The notes under the pieces are model-generated. The model was not told where the DNA came from and did no database searches. It worked only from the letters and a program-made list of their open reading frames with translations. A DNA stretch of 64,000 nucleotides. It comes from Abelmoschus esculentus (lineage: Eukaryota; Streptophyta; Magnoliopsida; Malvales; Malvaceae). The stretch is from assembly GCA_035048815.1 (NCBI GenBank), contig JAUCBN010000024.1, forward strand, positions 10,306,001 to 10,370,000, in the 5' to 3' direction. Of this stretch, positions 12,637 to 23,618 are shown piece by piece. The translations under genes and the position numbers were made by a program. Numbering within the stretch: the first letter of the stretch is position 1; each line of letters opens with the position of its first letter.

Positions 12637-12652
12637 ATTCTCCCCCCTTAAA
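12637..12652 (-). other. Polypurine tract of the Tekay-type element
   Basis: On the minus strand the bases just before the 3' LTR read TTTAAGGGGGGAGAAT. This purine run directly abuts the LTR start TGTAATACCC and would prime plus-strand DNA synthesis. Confidence 0.8.
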
Positions 12653-14155
12653 GAAAATTCGTCCTCGAATTTATACCTGAAGGAAAAAGGTGTGGGTATT
12701 GCTCTCGCATAGTCGCTTCCGATTCCCACGTGGCTTCCTCTACCTTTTGGTTTCTCCAAAGAACCTTCACGAGAGGAACAAACTTGTTTCGAAGTTTTTT
12801 GATTTCTCGGTCAAGAATCTGAACTGGTTCCTCTTCGTAAGATAAGTCCGGATTCAATTCCACATCCTCAGGTTCAAGAATATGTGAGGGATCCGATCTA
12901 TACTTTCTGAGCATTGAGACATGGAAGACATTGTGAATCCTGTCAAATTCAACAGGGAGTGCTAATCGGTAAACCACGAGACCAATCCTCTCAATAATAT
13001 CGAAAGGCCCGATGAAACAAGGGCTAAGCTTGCCGCTCTTCCCAAACCGAAAGATCTTCTTCCATGGCGATACTTTCAGAAAGACTTTATCTCCCACACT
13101 ATACTGAATATCCCTCTTTTTGAGATCCGCATAAGATTTTTGCCTATCAAAGGCCTGTTTCAATCTTGTATGAATAATCTTGACTTGCTCTTCAGTTTCC
13201 CGAAGCAACTGAGGCCCTAAAACTTTGCCTTCACCCAACTCGGACCAACATAAAGGAGTTCTGCACCTCCTACCATATAAAGCTTCAAACGGGGCCATTT
13301 GAATGGAAGCCTGATAGCTATTGTTATACGCGAACTCCATAAGAGGTAGAGATTTCTCCCAGTTCTTTCCGAAGTCTACAATACAAGCTCGCAACATATC
13401 CTCAAGGACCTGAATAACTCTCTCAGATTGTCCATCATTCTGAGGATGGAAAGCTGTACTCAAACGTACTCTAGTTCCAAAGCTTCCTGTAATGATCTCT
13501 AGAACCGAGAGGTGAACTTAGAGTCTCGATCAGAGATGATAGAAGTGGGAATTCCATGCAGATGTACCACTTCACGAATATACAACTCAGCCAAGATATC
13601 TGAACTCATGTTTACTCTGATCGGGATGAAGTGAGCTGACTTAGTGAATTTGTCCATAATCACCCATATGGCATCATTCTTTCTCGGAGTTAACGGAAGA
13701 CCCGTCACAAAGTCCATTATGATCTTTTCCCATTTCCACTGAGGGATTTCGATTGGCTGAAGCAACCCAGCAGGGACTTGATGCTCAGCCTTGATTCTCT
13801 GACATGTCAAACATTTAGACACGAAGTCTGTGATGGCTGACTTCATGCCCGGCCACCAATACAATGGTTTCAAATCTTTGTACATCTTTACCGATCCAGG
13901 GTGAACCGATAAAGAACTCTGGTGGGCTTCTTAAAGTATTTCCCTTTTCAATTCTTCGTTATTAGGGACACAAACCCTATCTTTGAAGTACAGAATTCCA
14001 TTATCACGAATAGAGAAGTCCTGATTGGCCTTTGAATCAGGCTTTGACATGATAGCCTGAAGTTCAAAATCAATTTGCTGGAGGTCTTTGATCCAGCAAT
14101 CAAAGTAGATTGAACATGAAGTTCTGACAAGAATCCTCGCCTTCGATACACTCAA
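12648..14155 (-). pseudogene. Tekay-type integrase with chromodomain-like tail
   Basis: The minus-strand pieces give the zinc-binding and core integrase of a Ty3/gypsy element: YWWPGMKSAITDFVSKCLTC, then the core with IIMDFVTGLPL, IISDRDSKFTSRF and NDGQSERVIQVLE, so the catalytic D, D and E are visible. The C-terminal part ends EEPVQILDREIKKLRNKFVP and VLWRNQKVEEATWESE, the usual chromodomain-like tail of this clade, which in family members helps target integration to heterochromatin. A stop follows EELKREIL, another stop follows TSRF, and a 1-base shift lies between the second Asp and the Glu. The gene is broken. Confidence 0.9.
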
Positions 14156-14640
14156 AGATAAGCATTAATAGCATTAGGAGCAAGAATTGGCTTGCGACTA
14201 AGAGCATCCGCAACCATATTGGTCTTGCGAGGATGATAGTTGATGATAAGATCATAATCTTTTAATAGCTCCATCCATCTTCTTTGTCTTAAGTTGAGAT
14301 CTTTCTGAGTCAGAAGATACTTGAGGCTTTTGTGATCGGTGAACAGGTAGCACCTTTCACCATACAAATAATGCCTCCAGATTTTGAGTGCAAAAACAAT
14401 CGCAGCTAGCTCAAGATCATGAGTGGGATAATTAAGTTCATGGGGTTTCAACTGTCATGAGGCATATGCCACCACTTTCCCCTCTTGCATTAAGACACAT
14501 CCTAATCCCAACTGCGATGCATCACTATACACGGTGTACTCCTTCCCTGATTCTGGCTAAATAAGAATAGGGGAATGAGTAAGAGTTTGCTTAAGCTGAT
14601 CAAAGCTTCTCTATTGTTTCTCTGACCAAACGAATGGCTC
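14156..14640 (-). pseudogene. Tekay-type RNase H remnant
   Basis: The minus-strand translation reads YSDASQLGLGCVLMQEGKVV with a stop nearby, then HELNYPTHDLELAAIVFALK, WRHYLYGERCYLFTDHKSLK and NMVADALSRK. These are standard gypsy RNase H blocks that remove the RNA template after first-strand synthesis. A stop precedes the LKPHELNYP block. This part is in a different frame from both RT and integrase. Confidence 0.85.
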
Positions 14641-15410
14641 ATCCTTTCGGAGCAACTTTGTCAAGCGAGCAGCAATGGACGAGAATCCCTTAACGAAGCG
14701 CCTGTAATATCCGGCCAAACCGAGAAAACTTCTGATCTCATTTATATTCCTCGGAGGCCTCCAATCCAAAATAGTTTTGTACCTTTCTCGCATCCACTTT
14801 GATTCCTTCTGCCGAAATGACATGGCCAAGGAATGAAACTTCCGATAGCCAGAACTCACACTTTGAGAACTTTGCAAACAACTGGCGTTCTCGGAGAGTT
14901 TGCAAGACAATTCAGAGATGCTCAGAATGTTCCTCCTTATTTCGGGAGTAGACAAGTATATCATCAAAGAGAACCACAACAAACTTGTCCAAATAAGGCT
15001 TGAACATGCGGTTCATGAGGTCCATGAAAGCAGCCGGAGCATTCGTCAATCCGAATAGCATCACAAGGAACTCGAAATGACCATATCGAGTCCGGAAAGT
15101 TGTCTTAGGCACATCCTCATCCTTTATCTTCATCTGATAGTAACCTGACCGCAAGTCAATCTTTGAGAACACTACAACATCCTTAAGCTGATCAAACAAG
15201 TCTTGAATTCTGGGTAAAGGATACTTATTCTTGATAGTGAGTTTGTTCAACTGCCTATAATCAACACAAAGTCTCATTGAGACATCTTTCTTCTTCACAA
15301 ATAAGACTGGAGCACCCTAGGGAGATGAACTAGGTCTAATGAAACCCTTATCTTGCAGTTCCTAGAGTTGCTTCTTTAGCTCTTTCAACTCTATCGGTGC
15401 CATTCTATAG
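14641..15410 (-). pseudogene. Tekay-type reverse transcriptase
   Basis: Blocks in order on the minus strand are LKELKKQL, DKGFIRPSSSP, MRLCVDYRQLNKLTIKNKYP, VVFSKIDLRSGYYQMKI, LFGLTNAPAAFMDLMN and FVVVLFDDILVYSRN, then FLGLAGYYRRFVKGF. The active-site Asp pair is kept as FDD. The frame is broken by a 1-base deletion near 15408 (after VSIP), TAG codons in the GFIRP neighbourhood, a TGA where EHLRIVL would continue, and a shift before the connection domain. The enzyme cannot be made as one chain. Confidence 0.9.
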
Positions 15411-16080
15411 GGATGGACACCGGACTTATCCCAGGTTGGACCTCAATTCCGAATTCCACTTCCCTGTTCGGAGGAAGACCAGGGAGTTCTTTGGGAAAAA
15501 CATCAATAAACTCGGATACAACCGGAATAGTAGGCAACCCGAAGTCATACTCATCTTGTAATACCATGGCAGTAAACACTGACGTCGGTTTCTTGTCAAT
15601 GAGTAAGATATACTCCTTACCCAAACCCCAAAGGTAGAGTCTCCAATTTTGGCAATCAATCCAAGCCTCATGCTTAACCAACCAGTCTAAGCCCAGAACC
15701 AAGTCAAACTCACATGTCGGTAGCACAAACAAGTTAACCCGAAAAGGGATATTTCGAATTGTAACAGGGGATCTCTTACAAACAAGATTAATATTCAATA
15801 AACCTCCTATAGGGTTTGACACTACAAGACCCCTAGTGACTACCTCAGGTTTCAGACTTGCTTTTGCAACCATAGCAGAGCAAATAAAGGAATGAGTAGA
15901 CCCAGAATCAATCAAAGCATACGCAAGACTCGAATTTAATTCGATCATACCTGCGATTACATCCGAAGATTCCTTATCGTCTTTTCCTTTGATGTGGTAG
16001 ATCCGTGCAGGAGCCCGAGATTCCTGGTGTGTGGCACTAGAAGGCTGGCCTTTATTCTTTCCCTGACTACCAGATTGAGC
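15411..16080 (-). pseudogene. Tekay-type aspartic protease
   Basis: The minus-strand reading frame continues from gag after a single TAG. It contains the active site ALIDSGSTHSFIC, the second conserved block CEFDLVLGLDWLVKHEAWID, and VVSEFIDVFPKELPGLPP leading to RT. The catalytic Asp in DSG is intact. In a working element the protease would cut the Gag-Pol polyprotein inside the virus-like particle. Confidence 0.85.
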
Positions 16081-17274
16081 CTATCTGGAACCCTTGTTTC
16101 TGGCATACGGAGAAGCACTGTCCATAACAGAAGCTTTAGCAGGAACTTTGTTGGGATTCTGAGGACATTTCCTGATATAGTGATTGAAAACTCCGCACAA
16201 GTAGCACAGATTCTGCTGAGTCCTACACTGACCCGGATGATGTTTCTGGCAGAACTTGCAGGCAGGATACTGAGTGCCTCTGTTAGAATTCCCCGTGCTA
16301 TCCACAGAAATGATCGGGGCTGTGTGCTTAGATACTTTCTGAGGCTTCGGTATGTATCCATCTCTCTGAACAGAGGTATAGCCAGAAGGAGACTCCTTGG
16401 TCTGCTTTGACTTCTTGTTCTTCCACTGAGGCCTATCATCGGTTCTGGCTCGTTTGTCCTTCCAAGAACTACCACCCTTGCGTTTCTCGGAAGCTTTCAT
16501 CTTTGCCTCTGTCGCAATGGCCCGATTCACCAAGTTTTGGAAGTTGGTAATCCCAAGGGCCGTAAACATTGGGATCAACTCATCTTTAAGACCATCACTG
16601 AATTTCCGGCATTTTTCTTCCTCGGTCTTAATGTACTCAGAGCCATACTTAAAATATTTGTAGAAATCAGCCACATACTGCTCGATCGGCCGGTTGGCTT
16701 GTTTCAGATACAAGAACTTTTTCCGGTGCTCGGATAGATATTGCTCACTGATATATTTCTTATTAAATTCCTCGACGAAGAATTTCCATGTAACAGCTTC
16801 CGCCGGGGCAGTCAATGTAGTGGTTTCCCACCAACTCAGAGCTTCATCGGCCAACAGGGCTATGACACACTCTAGCTTGTGCTCGTCCGAACAATGAAGC
16901 TGCTTGGTCAGAATCTGAGTAGTACGTTCTAACCAATACTCTGCATCCTTTGGTTTCTCCTCACTAACACCCGCAAATATATAAGCTCGATACCAAGCAA
17001 GCTTATTTATCAGAGCATAACTGGGCGCATCAGGGGCAGGAGCATCTTGCTGATTCTGCTTCAGATTCACTAGAAGCTGATCGAACATCTCCTTCATTCT
17101 AAGGAGACATTCATGCTGGACGTTCTGAACTGCCAGAATTCCCGGTTGAGGAGCAACAAGAGGCGGAGGAGGTGGAGCTTGTTGCGGAGGGTTCTGACCC
17201 ATCTCCACACTATCTCCGTCGGTCGAAGAGGCTGCAGGATTCGGGTCATCCACTGTCAACCTCGTATCGGACAT
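16081..17274 (-). pseudogene. Tekay-type Gag
   Basis: The frame runs about 397 codons from MSDTRLTVDDPNP to a TAG at 16081-16083. An upstream in-frame ATG at 17292 would add six residues. A proline-rich N-terminus is followed by the capsid-type retrotransposon Gag domain (roughly residues 110-215, with DAEYWLERTTQILTKQL and FVEEFNKKYISE), a basic linker, and two zinc-knuckle-like motifs near the C-terminus, CKFCQKHHPGQC and CYLCGVFNHYIRKC. Gag packages the element RNA. Only one nonsense codon separates it from protease, so it is the best-preserved Gag frame in the window. Confidence 0.9.
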
Positions 17275-17414
17275 TCTACTATTGACAAACAAACAAGAAA
17301 GAGTTTAGATCGAGCAAGCACAAGCACATTATTATATATAACTCCTAGGTGGCATAGTTCGATCCTATATGATGCATGCGAACTCAATTTTAGTCCTAGA
17401 ATCCTAAACTAAAC

Positions 17415-17426
17415 GCTCTGATACCA
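17415..17426 (-). other. Primer-binding site, initiator tRNA-Met type
   Basis: On the minus strand TGGTATCAGAGC follows the 5' LTR remnant after a 6-base gap. It is the usual complement of the 3' end of initiator tRNA-Met in Ty3/gypsy chromoviruses. Confidence 0.9.
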
Positions 17427-17432
17427 ATCAAG

Positions 17433-17595
17433 TGTGACACCCCCACCCCGAGCCGGTAAGAAAAGGGTGTCACCAATCCTTGAGCACTTCGATAACCCGG
17501 CCCAAACAATGGTTTACCAACTTAACTTAACCTGAAAGTACTGATTTTAGGGGGGGTAAATTAAAACTTTTTCCTATTACTAGGCCTTTAAACCT
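17433..17595 (-). repeat. Tekay-type 5' LTR remnant
   Basis: These 163 bp match the end of the 3' LTR at 9194 onwards. Homology stops at 17595 and element A sequence resumes at once. About 3.28 kb of this LTR have been lost. Confidence 0.85.
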
Positions 17596-18236
17596 CTTCT
17601 TATAAAAAACAATTTCTTGAGCCAATTTCGGGCAACTCAAGGATTGTGTTTTCTCATCAATATTTCCTTCTTTCTTTTGATAGTCTTTTTAGCATACTAG
17701 AGCCAATTTTAGGCACCTCTAGCACGAAGAAGAGTGATTCCTAGAGCTGGTGATAGGTACCTCTAGTCACATACCCCAAAATCTAAGTCTTTATCACCTA
17801 AGTTCATTAAAAGAATTCCTAAAATCAAACAAGTCCCAAAAGTGTTTTTAGGATCAATCTTATAGGAAGCTTCTAAGTTTTCTTCCTTAAGTATCCTAAA
17901 GTTAAGCCTTCTAAACAAGACCTAATCATGGTAAGGAGAAAGATTTCTATAGCCTCAAAAGAATAAACTAAGGCAATACTTATTTAGATGTAGTGCAAAA
18001 GTATGGACAATATTTCAAGTAAGGTGGTGGACATAAATTTTTTTTGAAAAACAACTTAAATACTTTCTTTCATGGCAAGGTCGCGATAGTAGTGAACTAC
18101 CTCGGTAGTGGATCTACACCCCCAAACTCGAACCAAGCATTGTCCTCAATGCTTATATCAATGGCACACAACAGGAAACAAAAAATATGAAAATGAACAA
18201 GTAGAGATAAATAAAAGCAGCATAAATATGTATAGA
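17596..18236 (-). other. Element A 3' spacer
   Basis: This non-coding stretch lies between the downstream ORF and the polypurine tract of element A and continues at 9076-9193 beyond the Tekay insertion. It contains GCCAATTT-type repeats that correspond to the 'GCCCGAAATTGACTC' and 'ACCCGAAATTGGCTC' strings in E3 at 61370-61460. Two palindrome variants lie near 18078-18110. Confidence 0.7.
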
Positions 18237-19772
18237 TTAAATGGACTCCGAAGAACTGTTGTTGACAATAAGTTTTCATGGCCTTGTTACTGAATGTTTC
18301 ATTTTTGGTGATGGTAATGGATGAGTTTCGGCTTGTCGGGGCAGTTGAACTTTTGTAGGTGGTTTCCGTTGCATTGAAGCGTCTACTTCTTCTCCGTCTT
18401 CCTCTTCAAAAATTTCTTCATTAGGCATAATGTCTGTCCCTCCATCATTTTCAACATTCATTTCCTCGGCATATTGAGTGTTTGGTCCAACAACGGTTGA
18501 AGGTTGATGTACGTAGGCATCTATTTCTGCTGAGAGACTGTCCATGATGATAGGGGATCATGGTGAAGTGCTAAAGACTGCTCTCCTCTTTGATGACCTT
18601 CGGTTGACAGATGATTCCGCGACAGTCTCTGCTGGTTGTGATGGGCCAACATAATAGAATGATTGCTGAGGGCCAGTAGTATAGAAAGGCCGTGATCCTC
18701 CTAGTATTGGAGTTGTCTCGGTGTAGGGTACAACTGTGACAAACATATTGGTTGGGAATTCTGGAAACTGTACCCCTTGGTTGGGAAAATTGTGGAGAAT
18801 TATCTTGACAAATGTGTTGTTGAAGTCTCTTTGGTATTCCATGTATCTTTGTTGTCTTAGGTCCATGACTGCCATCCTCTAAAGTATCTCTTGGTAGGGA
18901 TCTGTCGCGGTAGTGCTCTGGGAAGCATCAGGTACGTTTTCCATGTACTGGGCCCTGGTAGTGGTGTCAGCATTGAATTGTTGTGGAATTTCTTGAACTA
19001 GTTCTTCCTAGGTTATTTGCATAACCTTTTGGCAGAATTCCCTAGTCCACCCGCGCCTTTGGGCAGTGAATTCGTCCGTATCTTCCCTTGGTACACCTAC
19101 AGCATTGCAAATACCCGTAATTAAACAAGGAAAATATATGGGTCCTGTACTTCTTACCGTACTCATAAATTTCTCATAGGATTATTTCACTCACGTTGAT
19201 GCTTCTTTTGTTGGTGATAGTTGGATGAGAGTCAATCTTCTTCGGTCTACGGTGCTGTTATGGGATGTTGGGATGAGACATCTTTTGATGAATGTGTTTC
19301 ACAGCTTTGCCTCGGGCTATAAGTTCTGCCTTGCCACCGATCCTCTATGGGTATTGGTTTCCCAATTAGTATTGTCGTAGCAAAGGTCGTCTTTGATAAG
19401 CTCGTAATCTTCGTTGGTGATGTCCTCCATGAATGCAGAATAATCATCATGATCAGGGGTTAGGCCGTAGAACAAATTTATTGTCTAGGCATTAAGGCGG
19501 ACCAACCTACCTCGGTAGTGGACATACAGAGAGTCCTTGCTCGGCCCATGAGCGTAGAATTCCTGCACTATTGTTGCATTGGCCTGGACAGGTTGAAGGC
19601 AAAAGATTTTCCATTCTTGATAATTGATTCTATCGAACAAGTAATGCTCGATTCCATAGTTTTCTTCATCAGAGTGCTGTAATCCTTGCTCTTCCCATAA
19701 CTGCCTTGATTTGAAAGATCTGTTGAAGCGTTTTTCAACAGCGGCAGGGTCAAATCTATTGTAGGTAGCCAT
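18237..19772 (-). pseudogene. Transposase_32-like downstream ORF of element A
   Basis: The frame starts MATYNRFDPAAVEKRFNRSF and spans about 511 codons before decay. The N-terminal 250 residues carry the pattern of the 'putative plant transposon protein' family: REFYAHG-like and RLVRLNA blocks, DYELIKDDLCYDNTNWE, a PEAKLWNTFIKRCLIPTSHN block, and GPIYFPCLITGICN. The C-terminal half is low-complexity and ends KLIVNNSSSESI. Stops and frameshifts are present, for example TAG after RLNA. It sits where Athila elements carry an envelope-like ORF. The biochemical role of this family is unknown to me, and the name does not prove transposase activity. Confidence 0.7.
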
Positions 19773-20232
19773 GGAGGAGAGTTTCTGAAGATGTTGGAGA
19801 TAATCTTGGAGAGTTTCTTAAAAATAACTTAGATATAAGCAAAGATTAATGTAAGAGAGAGATTTAAGCAAATAATTCTAAAGATTCAAGAATGCAAGAG
19901 TGAATAGTTCAAGAGAGAGAGATTGCTTATAAAGGCCTTGGCTTTGTAGCCGTTAGCCTTTATTACCGCGATGAGAATTTTGGTAAACTAGTCGTTACAC
20001 TGTTCTGCCCGTTGGGGACTGTTGCGACTCTGACACTGTTTATTGCCACGAAAGCAAATTTCCTGCTATGAACTACTTCTCCTTCATTCTTGCTTATTGT
20101 CTTAAAAAAATTAAAGACCAAACAAAAATTAAAAATAAACAAAAATAAAAAGATAAACTCTAAACTAAAACTAATCCTAAAAATAAAATAAAGAGAAGAT
20201 GAAGAGATTAAGTCACATGAGTAGTGCATGTA
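19773..20232 (-). other. Spacer between protease unit and downstream ORF, element A
   Basis: Non-coding on the minus strand. It includes a region corresponding to the 'AACGGGCAGAA', 'GTGTAACGGCTA' and 'CTCTTGAACTATT' strings of E2 and E3, so it is a conserved leader for the downstream ORF. A subgenomic promoter or splice acceptor could lie here, but none is identifiable by eye. Confidence 0.6.
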
Positions 20233-21239
20233 GTTGCATCTCCTAAAGTGATGCTCTCTAAAGTCCTCAAATTATGTTGGCCAGAATCATGCTTCAATAC
20301 TTGACCATTCTATTTGAATTCATGCCCATCCCTTCTTGATTTGATTTTTACTACACCATGTGGTTCTGACCACTTGTGCTTGAGTTTGCCTAGAAAGTGT
20401 GTTGTCCAATTGGCTTTCTTCACCTCTAATGTTTCAACACTAACCAGGACTCTGTTATTATCAACAACATTGCTGAGCATACTGTCGAGGCAGTGATTGC
20501 TAAGACAGGATATTTTGCTGCCTGAATCTTTGGTGTGGATTATCTTGCACTCCTCTAGATCATCATGTCTTTTCAAGTTCAGGAAAGCATTGAGTTTTAC
20601 TTGTTTGTCGTTAACTCTCATTGTCAACTCTCCTTTTTTCACATCAATAAGAGTGCGTCCAGTAGCTAGAAAAGGTCTTCCTAGGATGATCGGTGTATTG
20701 TCATCTACTTCACAATCAAGAACAAGAAAGTTAGCTGGAAAAATAAATTTATACATCCTTACCAATATGTCTTCGATCTTTCATTTAGGTTGCACATACG
20801 ATTTGTCCGCTAATTGGAGCATTACTATTGTAGGTTTTGCCCTTCCTATTCCAAGCTTTTGGAAGATAGATTTAGGCATCAAATTTATGCTTGCTCCAAG
20901 GTCGTATAATTCCTTTCCTTTATAGTGATTTCCTATCGCACAAGGTATGGTAAATCATCCAAGATCCTTCAATTTAGGAGGCATGCGATTATGAAGCATT
21001 TCCATGCATCCTTCAGTTACAGCCACTATTTCAAACTCACCAAGCTTTTTTCTCTTAGATACAATATCTTTTAAGAATTTGGCATAGTTTGACATCTGTT
21101 CTATTGCTTCAACAAATGAAAGGTTAATATGGACTTGCTTCAAGATGTCTAAGAATTTTTTAAATTGATAGTCTTGTTTATGCCTTTTTAACCTTTGTAG
21201 TAAAGGTGGTGGGGGTCGCATCTCTTCTAGTGCCTAATT
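20233..21239 (-). pseudogene. Athila-type protease fused to an integrase tail, element A
   Basis: The minus strand gives the Athila Gag-protease linker (EQMSNYAKFLKDIVSKRKK, HNRMPPKLKD), then protease with LYDLGASINLMPKSIFQKL, YKFIFPANFLVLDCEVDD and IILGRPFLATGRTLIDVKK. About 90 residues later, where RT should have begun, it reads HFLGKLKHKWSEPHGVVKIK and RRDGHEFK, which resembles the extreme C-terminus of Athila integrase (GKL..KW.GP, FKVNG..LK). RT, RNase H and the integrase core are therefore missing by deletion. Stops interrupt LKDLG*FTIPC and QPK*KIED. Confidence 0.75.
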
Positions 21240-22812
21240 AGTTTAGAATTTTATACCTGGTACCACTAGGTCTTTTGTTGTTTCGGACGTTGGGCATGGT
21301 ACTGCCGATTTCTTTACCGGGGCAGTACTTTCTGTTGGGATTTCTGTGGCATGATCTTTTGGTTCAGCATCCAAGTCCTTTTCTTGTTCTATTGGTGGGA
21401 CTTTGTCTACTGAGTTTCCTAACATCTCCTTAAGTTGTATACCACTCCTAGTAGTAATTGCCTTGCATTGTTCATGGCCCATTACCTTTGCAACTTCAAT
21501 ATTGCTTTGTAATCCTCCTTGTGGTTTAGTATTTATATTTTGAGCAAATTTCCCAACCTGAGTTTCCAGTGCTTTAATAGCTGTCTCTTGGTTTTGTAAT
21601 CTCATCTCGATTCTGTTTATGAATGCATCAGTTCTTTTAATGAAGTTACTATTCTCTTCCATGTATGATTCAGTTTTCATCATAAAGGCCTTAAGAGAAT
21701 TTTCTAGAGAACTTGCAGGCTGATGCTGATGCATCTGTTGCGGCGGCATTGGTTGTTGTACCTGCTACTGTGGCAAATGTTTTATTTGCATTGGGTGTTG
21801 GAAACTTGAGGGTTGAGTATTTGGATTCAAGGCATTGTTAGGATTGCTCTATGAGAAGTTAGGATGCCTTTTCCATGAAGGGTTATATGTGTTTGACATC
21901 ATGTTGTTCCTATTGTAGTTTCCAACGTAAAGTCTAGATTCTTGATTCTACATACATTCAGAAGAATTATGGTTACCTCCACATAATTTACAGAAAGAAT
22001 CTATTGCCTTAACCTCATGGGTATTGCGCTGCATTTGCATGTTCTGCACCATCTTAGTAAAAGAGGTCAATTGTGTTGCCACTGAATTAGATGTTTCCAA
22101 CTCATTCACTATATCTTGGCGTCTTACTCCTCCTCGCCTAGATGTAGGGAATTGTAAATCGTTCTTTGCGAGTTTGTTTAAAATCTCTATAGCTTCCTCC
22201 GGAGCTTTGTCAAGGAATGTCCCATTGGTAGAGGCATCTAACATCATTCTTGTTGGGGCATTGGTAGCATTATAAAACATAGTCACTTGTGTCCACAATG
22301 GAAATCAATGCAAAGGACACTTGTTCAGTAACTCCCTATAGCATAATTCACTCAAAGATCCTATAGCATAATTCATCATCTGCTTATCAAAAAGAAGTAA
22401 TTTCATTACTTATACAATCATATAAATTTTTAGGATTAAAACGTGTAATGAAATCACGGCATAATTCACTCCAAGATCTTATAGATCCTGCTGGAATGCT
22501 ATTTAATCAGGTTTTTGCCATATCCCTCATTGAATAGGGAAACAATTTTAGTCTCAAGACATCTTCATGGACTCCTTGGATTTTGAAGGAATTACAAATC
22601 TCCATGAATGACTTGAGATGTTGCCTGGCATCTTCTGTCAAAGACCCACCAAACTGTCCAATAGTATTGATCATATAAAACATGATATGTTTTAGTTCAA
22701 AGTGGTTTCCTTCGATTTCAGGTGTGACAACTCCAGAATTTAACCCATTCAAATCCTCTTCAAGAAAATCTCTGACAGTGAGCTATCGCGGCAGTGGTGG
22801 CGGCGGAAGGCC
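21240..22812 (-). pseudogene. Athila-type Gag, element A, N-terminus lost
   Basis: The minus-strand frame starts inside GLPPPPL, about 45 residues after the normal start seen in E2 and E3, because foreign sequence begins at 22813. Blocks include GLNSGVVTPEIEGNHFELK, ARQHLKSFMEICNSFKIQG, QVTMFYNATNAPTRMMLD, DKAPEEAIEILNKLAKND and the zinc knuckle CKLCGGNHNSSEC. A local duplication of CCTATAGCATAATTCA at about 22334 and 22361 disrupts the middle. Gag would form particles and bind RNA; this copy cannot. Confidence 0.85.
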
Positions 22813-22816
22813 TCTG

Positions 22817-23132
22817 TTTATTGTTTTATTTAATTATTTTATTTATTTATTATGTTCTCATGTTTTAAAGGCATATAATATAAATGTTTAGGGTGTCATT
22901 TAATTTTCACTTAGTTAATTTAATTAGAGCCTTTTTAGGATTAGTCACTTTAATTAAATAATTATTTAAATAGGAAGATAATTTAGTAATGATGACATTT
23001 TAATCATATATTTCGGATACACTAAATGATCAGTGTTTTGACGTTCCAAGATGTTGACCTAAAGAGTGTAACTTGGTATCGTATTGATATGCCACCGAAA
23101 CCTAGAAATTGATAAATAATTTTAGGGATTAG
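22817..23132. repeat. Second copy of the 7384-7706 segment
   Basis: This block lies between Gag remnants and the LTR end of element A, replacing the primer site, leader and Gag start (about 240 bp in E2). The similarity to 7384-7706 continues without a break into the LTR on both sides, so the copied unit includes flank plus LTR. This suggests that a 3' LTR with its flank was duplicated or recombined onto the 5' end. Confidence 0.75.
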
Positions 23133-23618
23133 TGTTGCATGTAAAAAGTGCGCAAATAGTGCAAGTATACACGTCGCAAGTAATAAAATGATAAGTATTA
23201 TCGTGTATCTTCTTCACAGGGATTGGTCTACTTAATATGCCCTCTTTCGTCTTCTTGCTCTGTAAAAGAAATAAAGTAAAAATACAGATTAATTGGGTTG
23301 GAGTAAACTAAATAATTTAAATAAAGAAAACTAAATAATAAGAAAATAATCAAATTAGAGAAGTGGCCAGGATCCAATTATGTTGTATAGTGGATTCAAT
23401 TGACTTGTTTCTGTCCAACGTAATCACATAACACTGCCTCGGCAGCACTGCAATTTTACTGCCTCCACAGCGATAAGTGTCATCCGCCGCGACAATCCCT
23501 TGCTCTTGGGTGGATTTTACCAAGATTCGGCAAAATGTCCTTTGATGACTCCGCTTAACCCTAAGTCAAAGTACTGTTGATGACCAGTTCTTGATGATAC
23601 CTCCCATCATAAATCAAT

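Larger units (their letters stand above)
9194..17595 (-). mobile_element. Tekay/Del-type chromovirus with truncated 5' LTR
   Basis: In minus-strand order the element has a 163-bp remnant of the 5' LTR (17433-17595), an initiator-Met primer site, gag with zinc knuckles, protease, RT, RNase H, integrase with a chromodomain-like tail, a polypurine tract and a 3443-bp 3' LTR (9194-12636). A long LTR and this gag and chromodomain type are usual for the Tekay/Del clade. It sits in element A's 3' spacer. At 17595 most of the 5' LTR and, by comparison with E3, roughly 130 bp of A are missing, so the junction is a deletion and no target duplication can be read. Confidence 0.85.

Noticed and set aside
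15994..16410. 138-codon plus-strand frame opposite the Tekay gag and protease
   Set aside because: It is the antisense shadow of a real gag-protease frame with zinc-knuckle and DSG motifs on the minus strand.
18237..19772. A genuine DNA-transposon transposase, giving element A cut-and-paste ability
   Set aside because: The family name is historical. The ORF is embedded in LTR retrotransposon copies, I see no DDE triad and no terminal inverted repeats around it.
20497..20925. 142-codon plus-strand frame
   Set aside because: It is the antisense shadow of the Athila-type protease in element A.
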